64,000 bases of DNA from Globodera rostochiensis. Taxonomy: Eukaryota > Nematoda > Chromadorea > Rhabditida > Heteroderidae. The DNA lies in contig JAEVLN010000006.1 in assembly GCA_018350325.1 (NCBI GenBank), positions 3,958,056-4,022,055 of the forward strand, in the 5' to 3' direction. A program made the translations under genes and the position numbers. Each line of letters begins with the position of its first letter. The first letter of the stretch is position 1. Of the stretch, positions 56,225 through 64,000 are shown one piece after another. The notes below the pieces were generated by a model, which did not search any database, was not told the DNA's origin, and saw only the letters and a program-made list of their open reading frames with translations.

Positions 56225-56455
56225 AGGATTTTTAGGCTTGAAAAACCTCGAAATAGGCTCCAAAAAAGTGCCAAAATAGGCTCCAAAAAAGTGCCAAAAT
56301 AGGCTCCAAAAAAGTGCCAAAATAGGCTCCAAAAAAGTGCCAAAATAGGCTCCAAAAAATGCCAAACTAGTCGCTAAAAAAATGCCAAAATAGAATGTGC
56401 CAAAATTTGCTCCAAAAAAGTGCCAAAATAGGCTCCAAAAAATGTGTGTAAAAAT
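56225..56455. repeat. 23-bp tandem array in fucosyltransferase-like intron 5
   Basis: Repeats of AATAGGCTCCAAAAAAGTGC plus CAA, five to seven units, decaying at the 3' side (TAGTCGCTAAAAAAATGCC). Flanked by GGGCTAGGATTTTTAGG on the left and GGCAACCCTA on the right, which look like element ends. Confidence 0.75.
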
Positions 56456-56954
56456 AACAAAAATGGCTTTAATCAGTAACTGCTACTTTTAAGCAAGAAA
56501 AATTGCAAAAAAAAACCTAAAAAGGTACAAAATTCTATAAAGGATTTGACAAAAAATTCGAATTTTTTATTGTATTTTCAAAAAATTAGTGATCTTGGCA
56601 AGAAAATTTGATTTTTCTTAAGAAATTTTTTGAAAAAAGCTCGAAATAGACACAAAAGTTCAAAAAATTCTTAAAGTATCCGAAATAGGCAACCCTATTT
56701 ATGGCATTTATACATTGTGCCAAATGCTAAAAAAATTGTTTTTGTACCCATTTCAGTGTTATAACAATTGCTATCACAGCTACGGCCTCCACAACCGCCA
56801 TACAAATCCAAATTTAGCATGCCCTGCAGCGCTTTCGTTAAAAAATCACGGCCCGAGTCCGCCACACAATGGGAGACCGCTTGAAAAGCAAGTTTCCTTT
56901 TATTCCGCACTGTTTGTTGAACCTTTAATGATAAATGTATATATTATGGACTAA

Positions 56955-57560
56955 GTTGTAGAGCCCGGAATGATCGAGAATCTCGAAAATTCTCGGTGTG
57001 AGCCCAAATTTTGTCGACCAAGATTTCAATCAAGAATCTCACTCAATCTCGAAAAAAATTAAATGATCCAAATTCGTCGAATCAGTGGAAATGCGCAAAA
57101 ATCTCATTTTAGATCGAGAATCTCGAAAGATATCGGTCGAGCCCAAATTTTGTCGATTGAAATTTCAATCGAGAATGTAGATCCCGGACTTAAGGATCAG
57201 CGAGAATCTCAATCTCGAAAAAAAATAAAACGATCGAGATTCGAATCGAATCAATGGAAATGCCGAAAAAATCTCAAAATTTTTAATTTTTAGATTCGAG
57301 ATTTCAATCGAGAATCTCACACAATCTCGAAAAAAAATTAAACGATCGAGTCGAATCGAATGTCGAAAATCTCAAAATTTTCTTGGTAAAATTTTTAGAT
57401 CGAGAATCTCGAAAATTCTTGGTATGAGCCCAAAGTTTGTCAATTGAGATTTCAATCCAGAATCTCGAAAAAAAATTAAACGATCGAGATTCGAAATTGA
57501 AAATGTCGGAAAAATCTCAAATAAAATTCTTGGTAAAATTTTTAGATCGGTCCATCATGC
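56955..57560. mobile_element. Nested CGAGAATCTCG palindromic elements in fucosyltransferase-like intron 4
   Basis: TAGAGCCCGGAATGATCGAG (56,959) and TAGATCCCGGACTTAAGG (57,178) are left-type ends. The right end is near TAGATCGGTCCATC (57,545). The interior repeats ATCGAGAATCTCGAAA many times. Boundaries are uncertain because copies are nested. Confidence 0.55.
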
Positions 57561-57819
57561 TAACTAAGTTTGTAACTAGACCCTGGATTTTAAGACTTTT
57601 TTTTTGAGGAGGTTGGAAGGCTCAGAATGCTGTAAAATTATGTGTGCTCCTCCTATACCTCCTCCTCAGTCCATATGTCTTCAATCGGAGTGTCAGGAGT
57701 GATTCTAACCAACGAATCGTAGGGCATGAATACGGTGCTGTCCGTTCGGTAGGTTACTGTAGTGTTAAAGAAGGTATCCGTCATAATGCTCCGGTTGAAG
57801 TACATCAACGTGTGCACAG

Positions 57820-59056
57820 TAGGGCTGCTCGGGAATTGAAATTTACCGAGAATCGAGAACCGAGACCGAGACCGAGAAATGACACCGAGACTCGAGACCG
57901 AGACCGAGAAATGACCCCGAGACTCGAGACCGAGAACGAGACCCAAAAAAACCGAGAAATTTCTCGACTCGGGAACCGAGAACCGAGAAATTTCTAATTT
58001 TTTTTCAATTCACTAAAAAAAATATTAATTTTAAGCTCCAAAAATTTTCATTAAATTATTTTACACTCAGGGCTGCCAACTGTCCTTATTTATAAGATTT
58101 GTCCTTATTTTCGGGTTCGGAAAGTTTTTCGAATTTAGTTGATTGTGAAGGCTTGGTGTAATTTTTTCCGACTAAAAAGATCTTTTTCTTGCATATTCAC
58201 CGAACAAGGCTGCAAAAAAATCTTACCAACCAATTTGCGGCAAATTTTGAATTTCCATTTTTATTTCTGGAACAATTTTTGCCCGAATCCATTCCATCGT
58301 AACCGCCGGAGAAAAGAATTTTTAAAAAAAGTTCAATTTAGGAGTGTATTTTCGTGGTTTTTAATGCATTTTTTACGAAATTTTCAAAAAATGCAAATTT
58401 TTTGCAAATTCTGCTTTATTTAGGAGGGGGAGGGGGGGGGGGGGGGGGGTCGGCGGTGCCGATAGGCGCCGTCGAGAAAATTTCGAATTTTTAACTCAAT
58501 TTTAAGAGATTTGCAGCCAAAATTTTAAAAATGCGGTGATTTTTTCAAGCATTTTAGGAAAGGAAGGGGGGGGAGCGGGTGGCTCCGATAGGTGCCGCCG
58601 GGGAAAAATTAAAGTTTTAGTGAATTCAATTAGGAAAATGTGCTTAAATTGCAAAAAAACCATCATTTTTATAAGATTTTGTTAGAATCAATAAAAAGGA
58701 GTATTTATTAAATTAAAAGAATAAAATGGATTTTAAGTAAGGGAGGGAATAGAACTCACGATAAATAAATTACCGGTCAGAATTTAACCACTGAGCCATA
58801 CAACAACTGAGTACGGATGGTTTGCAAAAGATATATTATTAAAGATTTTTTTAAATTGATTTGTCATTATGCATTTTTTAAATCTTTCAAGCTCAGATTC
58901 TGTAATGAATTCCACCAAAAACCCAATCTTTACCAGTGCAAAAAAGTCTCGTTTTCCGAGACTAAAAACCCGAGACCGAGAACCGAGACCGAGACCCAAA
59001 AAAACCGAGAAATTTCTCGACTCGAGAACCGAGACCGAGAATCTCGAGCAGCCCTA
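57820..59056. mobile_element. 1.24-kb hAT-like element inside a fucosyltransferase-like exon
   Basis: It starts TAGGGCTGCTCGGG and ends TCTCGAGCAGCCCTA. It is flanked by GTGCACAG at 57,812-57,819 and 59,057-59,064. Both subterminal regions are ACCGAGACCGAG arrays. The interior contains CAGGGCTGCCAACTGTCC, the GGTGCCGATAGGCGCC core (58,450-58,470), a second core variant (58,588-58,605) and a tRNA-like segment on the minus strand (58,740-58,805, TATGGCTCAGTGGTTAAATT). No transposase is encoded. A near-identical copy starts at 62,781. Confidence 0.9.
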
Positions 59057-60305
59057 GTGCACAGGCGATTCCACCGTGAACATCACGTAGTTTTGATTGT
59101 GACGTCGCTTTTTTGGCCAACGATCAATTAAACAACGGCCGTGTAGATGGAAAATCAACATTGACGAATTTGCCTCTCTTTTTAAAATGATTTTATATTA
59201 AAATTATTTTAAATCATGAGGGATTGATATTAAACAAAGTGCGATTTTATGCTGGATTTTGTCTCTCGAGATTTTTTTTTTGCTGAATTCTGGGGAATCT
59301 GGCTTCCGGAAAATTGTTTGCGTTTTCAATTTTCAAAAAATTTTCCCAATTTTTCTCCAAAAATTGTTTTTTTTTGTTCGTATTAAATGTAGTACTCCAG
59401 TGATGGTTTTTTTGTTTCCAAAAAATCTTTAAAAATTGTTGTTTTTCAAGGCAAAATTGCCTGCCTAAAATCGACTTCTTTTTTTTTGGGCCAAAAAAAA
59501 ACTTTTTTTTTGATAAAATTCAATTTTTATATTTAGTTTGGATTTGAATAAATTTTATTGAATACCTTAAAATGCTAATCGGTTAGTGCCTATTTTGGCA
59601 AGTTTGTGTCTATTTAAGGGTTTTTGTGCCAATTTCATGGCAATTTTGGAAAAATTTCGTGCTTATATAGGTGCCCATTTCGCGTTTTTTTTTCTTCATA
59701 AAAATTAGCATCACTAAATAATCGAATTTGAAAATTAAATTTTTGCTGCTTACAAATTCCGATTGGCGGTGTATTTGCACTTAAACGGGCATTTGTTTTT
59801 GGCGGTTAACGGAAGATATGTTGGAAATCCACGATCCAACAACAAAATCAACGCGTCCCCAAGGCATTCATTGTTCCACAAAATGACAATTGGTGCTTTG
59901 GAGTCCTAAACTTTTGAACAAAAATTTTAATAAATACGGAATGTTGAGGATTTTGAAACATATATTTTGGCAAAAAATTGTTAAAAATGCATATTATGGC
60001 CATTTCAGGTGCATATATTTTTCGTTTTTATTGCATTTTTTTAAAGAAATTTTGGCAAAAAGTGCCAAAATAGGGACTAAAAAGTCGCACTAATTCAAAA
60101 ATTTTTTGAAACAACTGAAAAGAAAAGTCTCGGTTAGTACTGGTCCCAGTTGAACTCCTTGGCCCGGTCCCACCGGTTGTTCTGGTACCCGCATGTGCCG
60201 GTTCCGGTTTTCCTAAAAGTCCCGGTCCCGAACAACCTTTTTCTCGGTTCAAGATTTAAAAGATGTAACAATTAAGAAGAGCTCTAAGGAAGCGAATGTG
60301 TCCAG

Positions 60306-60730
60306 TAGAGACCGGTCAGGATGACTCCTGATCCGGAATCCTGGTATTTTTGTCGAAGCACAAGGATCCGGATATCCTGGAAAACCAGCATTTTTGATCC
60401 TGGTAAATCCTGATCCTGGTCATTCCCAAACTCCTGATTCGGGAACTCAGACCAGGATCCTGGTCCGCATCAAGCACCAGGATCCGGATATCCTGGAAAA
60501 CAGCATTTTTGATCCTGGTAAATCCTGATCCTGGTCATTCCCAAACTCCTGATTCGGGAACTCAGACCAGGATCCTGGTCCGCATCAAGCACCAGGATCC
60601 GGATATCCTAAAAAATCAAGATTTTGATCCTGGTAAATCCTGATCCTGGTCATTCCCAAACTCCTGATTCGGGAACTCAGACCAGGATTCTGGTCCGCAT
60701 CAAGCACCAGGATCCGGATATCCTGAAGAA
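60306..60730. repeat. ~115-bp tandem repeats with CCAGGATCCGGATATCCTGG
   Basis: Three units, each with CCAGGATCCGGATATCCTGG-like palindrome and GATCCTGGTAAATCCTGATC. It begins with TAGAGACCGGTCAGGATG, a MITE-type left end, so it probably is an internally amplified MITE. It lies in the first intron of the fucosyltransferase-like gene. Confidence 0.75.
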
Positions 60731-60978
60731 GAAAAGCACTCTATTTGTAAACATTTTTACACCGTTGTATTGCACAGTTTCTTCATGCAATTTTTCCCAA
60801 TGGATTGACGGATTTCCAGTGCCGCAATCTGAAGTGGTGCTATGCCATCAAAGTCGATCATGAATGCGCCGAAACGAAGTGCCTTCCAAAATTCCTCTCC
60901 AACCGTTTGGTTGTCCGAAGTCAATGCTTAACAAAAATAAAAAATTTGTGTGATTTTCTCAAAACCTTTGGTAAATAT

Positions 60979-61120
60979 TAGGGCTGTTCGAGAGTCTCGG
61001 TCTCAGTCTCGAACCGAGAAATTTCTCAGTTTTTTTGGGTCTCGGTCTCGACTCTCGGGTTTTTAGTCTCGGAAAATGAGACTTTTTTGCACTGGTAAAG
61101 ATGCCATTTTGGTGAGAAAT
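60979..61120. mobile_element. Left end of a diverged GAGACCGAG-type element
   Basis: TAGGGCTGTTCGAGAGTCTC is followed by GTCTCGGTCTCGA arrays and TTTTTTTGCACTGGTAAAGA. This resembles an inverted end of the 57,820 element. A tRNA-like stretch follows at 61,208-61,276. The right terminus is not identified. Confidence 0.55.
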
Positions 61121-61207
61121 CATTAAAGAATTATGTGCTTGAAAGTTTGAAAATACACAATGACAAAATTTGGAAATCCTTTAATACGTTGTCAACTTTC
61201 TGAATAC

Positions 61208-61276
61208 AGTGTGCGTATGGCGCAGTGGTTAAATTCCTGTCGCTTAGTCTGTATTGTTAAGTTCTAGTCTCCCCAG
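61208..61276 (+). repeat. tRNA-like segment
   Basis: GTGCGTATGGCGCAGTGG (box A) and AAGTTCTAGTCTCCC (box B position) resemble the minus-strand tRNA-like segment within the 57,820 element. Pairing is poor; not a functional tRNA. Confidence 0.45.
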
Positions 61277-61279
61277 TGA

Positions 61280-62030
61280 AATGAATTTTTCTTCATTTAC
61301 CTAAATTGATAATTAGAGACTCCTTTTTATTGATTCTTAAAAAACATCACCCAGTAAACCTTATAAAATGGTGATTTTTTTTTTGCAAATTTTAAGCATA
61401 TTTTTTACTATATACGTTAGAATGACAAGGGGTTTCGTGCCGAAAAAGGAAATCTCTCTTCCGGGAATCGGGAGCCCCTGGAAAGTTATGGATTACTGAA
61501 GCAACTTTTTGTCGCGCATCCAGGAAAACTATAGACTTTTCAGTACGGTGGACAACTGAGGCCCAGGAGCCGAGTTGCGGGTCCCATCGGCACTTACACA
61601 AAGGGAAATTTTTTTCTTTTTGCTCCAATCGCTTAACACCCGCTGGGAGGGCACTCCGCTGATATGTTTCCGACAACTTTGCTGTTGATCACTTTTTGAT
61701 CAGAGCAAAACCCTGGCCTGCAGAAATTGGCAAAAATTGCTGGGTCAAAATTTGGAAAATCGTTTTTTGTCCCTAACTTTTTTTGATTTGCCCGCAACGC
61801 TTAGCAATGTTTTGCATTATTGTAGAGCTTCTCAAACTGCGTCGAATGGTGTTTAGTGGGTGCGAAAATTTTTTGAAATTTCCGAGCTAGGCCCCCTCGA
61901 AGGTTTTTCGGTTTTTTGTCATTAACTTTTTTTGGGGTAAATTTTAGGCGAAATAAAGAACGCTTTCAAAACCCAACTTTTCGAGAGCTATCGATTGGTG
62001 TTTATTAGGGCTGAAAATTCCAAAAAACGT
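61280..62030. other. Intergenic, no gene supported
   Basis: A 94-codon minus-strand frame (61,392-61,676) has no recognisable motif or splice-supported extension. The DNA around it is AT-rich. Confidence 0.4.
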
Positions 62031-62037
62031 TTTTTGC

Positions 62038-62115
62038 CAGCCAAGTCCACGGTGGTGTAGTGGTGAGTGGTGGGGGTGTGGAGGGGTCGGGTGGGGGTTC
62101 GGATCCGCTTGGCTG
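62038..62115 (+). tRNA. tRNA-like sequence, probably a pseudogene
   Basis: CAGCCAAG at the 5' end pairs perfectly with CTTGGCTG at the 3' end. Box A (TGGTGTAGTGGTGAGTGG) and box B (GGTTCGGATCC) are good. The middle is a G-rich stretch (TGGGGGTGTGGAGGGGTCGG) that does not form a convincing anticodon arm. I cannot name an anticodon. A decayed tRNA or SINE head is more likely than a working tRNA. Confidence 0.35.
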
Positions 62116-62780
62116 AAATCATTTTTTCCGACTTTCTTCGCATATGTATGGTGGAGTAAACAATTTCTAAAATCATTTTAAATTATTCCCGAGTTTTTAA
62201 AAATATTTTTGTGGGTTATTTGGAAATTTTTGAAATTTAATTTTTTTGGCCACCAAAATTGGGGGAACCTCTAAAAAAATCATAACTTTTCTCAATGAAG
62301 AGTATTTTGAATAATTTTGGTGTCATAAAATGCAGAAACATATGCGCAATTTTTATGATATTTTATTGTCGTGGAAGGTTGAAATTTCAAAAAGTTGTGG
62401 TCAATTTTCCGAAAAAAATGAATTTTTCACAAAAAAATTCATAACAATTTTTTGTAAAGAAATTTTCAAAAAGCAATTCATTAGATAAATAGCTTATTTT
62501 TTTCTCTATTAGAAACTATTTTAGTTGAATTAAACGCCTTAACATAAAATAGAGTTATGATCGAAAAAGTTAAATTGGGTTACCAAACCAAAGGGGTCTC
62601 CCTTTTGGGGTATAATCGAAAATTTTAATTATTTTTTTCGATTTTCTTTGTAGTTGTAATGATGCAAAAATAAAGGATTGCCTTTTGTCAGTATGACAGA
62701 CTTTGGTTAGGGTATGCCATTATTTTAATATGTCTAAAAGGTGCTGTAGTCATTACAAATAAGAACTGTGTAGTAACAAC

Positions 62781-64000
62781 TAGGGCTGCTCGGGAATTGA
62801 AATTTACCGAGAATCGAGAACCGAGACCGAGACCGAGAAATGACACCGAGAACCGAGACCGAGACCGAGAAATGACCCCGAGACTCGAGACCGAGAACGA
62901 GACCCAAAAAAACCGAGAAATTTCTCGACTCGGGAACCGAGAACCGAGAAATTTCTAATTTTTTTTTCAATTCACTAAAAAAATATTGTTTTTAAGCTCC
63001 AAAAATTTTCATTAAATTATTTTACACTCAGGGCTGCCAACTGTCCTTATTTATAAAATTTGTCCTTATTTTCGGGTTCGGAAAGTTTTTCGAATTTAGT
63101 TGAATTGTGAAGGCTTGGTGTAATTTTTTCCGACTAAAAAGATGTTTTTCTTGCATATTCACCGAACAAGGCTGCAAAAAAATCTTACCAACCAATTTGC
63201 GGCAAATTTTGAATTTCCATTTTTATTTCTGGAACAATTTTTGCCCGATATCCATTCCATCGTAACCGCCGGAGAAAAGAATTTTTAAAGTTCAATTTAG
63301 GAGTGTATTTTCGTGGTTTTTAATGCATTTTTTACGAAATTTTCAAAAAATGCAAATTTTTGCAAATTCTGCTTTATTTAGGAGGAGTAGGAGGGGGGGG
63401 GGGGGGGCGGCGGTGCCGATAGGCGCCGTCGAGAAAATTTCGAATTTTTAACTAAATTTGTTAAGAGATTTGCAGCCAAAATTTTAAAAATGCGGTGATT
63501 TTTTCAAGCATTTTAGGAAAGGAAGGGGGGGCGGGTGGCTCCGATAGGTGCCGCCGGGGAAAAATTAAAGTTTTTTTCGTGAATTCTCAATTAGGAAAAT
63601 GTGCTTAAAATGAAAAAAACCATCATTTTTATAAGTTGTTAGAATCAATAAAAAGGAGTATTTATTAAATTAAAAGAATAAAATGGATTTTAAGTAAGGG
63701 AGGGAATAGAACTCACGATAAATAAATTACCGGTCAGAATTTAACCACTGAGCCATACGACAACTGAGTACAAATGGTTTGCAAAAGATATATAATCAAA
63801 GATTTTTTTAAATTGATTTGTCATTATGCATTTTTTAAATCTTTCAAGCTCAGATTCTGTAATGAATTCCACCAAAAACCCAATCTTTACCAGTGCAAAA
63901 AAGTCTCGTTTTCCGAGACTAAAAACCCGAGACCGAGAACCGAGACCGAGACCCAAAAAAACCGAGAAATTTCTCGACTCGAGAACCGAGACCGAGAATC
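62781..64000. mobile_element. Second copy of the 1.24-kb hAT-like element, cut by the window end
   Basis: It begins TAGGGCTGCTCGGGAATTG and follows the 57,820-59,056 element base for base over long stretches, including both GGCGCC cores (63,410-63,430 and 63,538-63,555) and the tRNA-like segment (63,700-63,765). It runs to within about a dozen bases of the expected right end at 64,000. Only small indels separate the copies, so both moved recently. The left flank is TAACAAC. Confidence 0.88.

Larger units (their letters stand above)
55552..60926 (-). pseudogene. Alpha-1,3-fucosyltransferase-like gene (GT10) interrupted by a hAT-like element
   Basis: Exons on the minus strand: 60,926-60,763; 59,905-59,754; 59,177-57,657 (broken by the insertion 57,820-59,056); 56,922-56,748; 56,151-56,029; 55,676-55,552. 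All junctions are GT-AG with matching phases. Key segments are KAPIVILWNN, CPFKCKYTANRN, SSMLIFHLHG, NQNYVMFTVESPVH, FFNTTVTYRTDSTVFMPYDS, CVADSGRDFLTK, LDLYGGCGG, the GT10 signature FYFAFENSVCPQYITEKFWR, and IDIPPNAFIAADDFGTVEEL. GT10 enzymes transfer fucose from GDP-fucose in the Golgi. The 60,763-60,926 exon (GEEFWKALRFGAFMIDFDG) replaces the expected TM stem and itself resembles the FWRALR region. No TM exon was found. This allele should not make full enzyme unless the element is spliced out. Confidence 0.85.

Noticed and set aside
57820..59056. Possible LTR or autonomous transposon with a coding capacity
   Set aside because: Terminal repeats are inverted, not direct, and no transposase, integrase or reverse-transcriptase motif is found. 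Non-autonomous.
61392..61676. 94-codon minus-strand frame upstream of the fucosyltransferase-like gene
   Set aside because: No motif, no splice-consistent link to exon 60,763-60,926.
1..64000. Horizontal transfer from bacteria (secreted plant cell-wall enzymes are common in such nematodes)
   Set aside because: No cellulase, pectate lyase or other bacterial-type gene is seen; all recognised genes have introns and nematode families.

Overview
The window is nuclear DNA from a nematode, most probably a plant-parasitic tylenchid and possibly a cyst nematode (Heteroderidae). It is AT-rich and intron-rich. It holds an intact nematode 7TM chemoreceptor and an MLT-10-type moulting-cycle gene. It also holds several small secreted-protein genes, two of which use a GC-AG first intron, a splice class reported to be frequent in cyst nematodes. 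The species is inferred. I see no bacterial operon, CRISPR array, rRNA or convincing functional tRNA.

Layout. 1-2.5 kb: repeats and a decayed copy of an unknown gene whose fuller copy lies at 6.9-8.8 kb (minus). 3.4-4.3 and 10.3-11.3 kb: non-autonomous hAT-like elements. 11.9-13.3 kb (plus): a secreted protein built of decapeptide repeats. 16.2-25.8 kb: a large tandem duplication, each unit carrying a small Gly/Ala-rich secreted protein with a hydrophobic tail, plus later insertions and a GC-rich 30-bp satellite. 26.1-29.5 kb (plus): an eight-exon serpentine chemoreceptor. 30.4-33.4 kb (minus): the N-terminal part of a mitochondrial m-AAA protease (paraplegin-like), interrupted by a MITE and lacking the AAA+ and peptidase domains. 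35.8-37.5 kb (minus): SPRY-like and uncertain exon remnants. 42.6-49.7 kb (plus): an MLT-10-like gene with a 35-bp satellite in one intron and a run of micro-exons encoding LSP repeats. 52.8-53.3 kb (plus): an 80-residue secreted cysteine-containing protein. 55.6-60.9 kb (minus): an alpha-1,3-fucosyltransferase-like gene split by a 1.2-kb hAT-like element, of which a second copy fills 62.8-64 kb.

The dominant theme is a dense, modular population of non-autonomous elements. At least nine have exact 8-bp target duplications and ends of the type TAG(A/G)G or CAG(G/T)G. Their subterminal DNA is a simple-repeat array that differs from family to family. Several with unrelated ends share the same interior: a palindromic GC-rich core followed by a tRNA-like segment. 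Some of the arrays have grown into satellites. Two host coding exons are interrupted by such elements, each flanked by a perfect 8-bp duplication. There is no operon logic: the genes are independent transcription units on both strands, and the mobile elements are what links the region.
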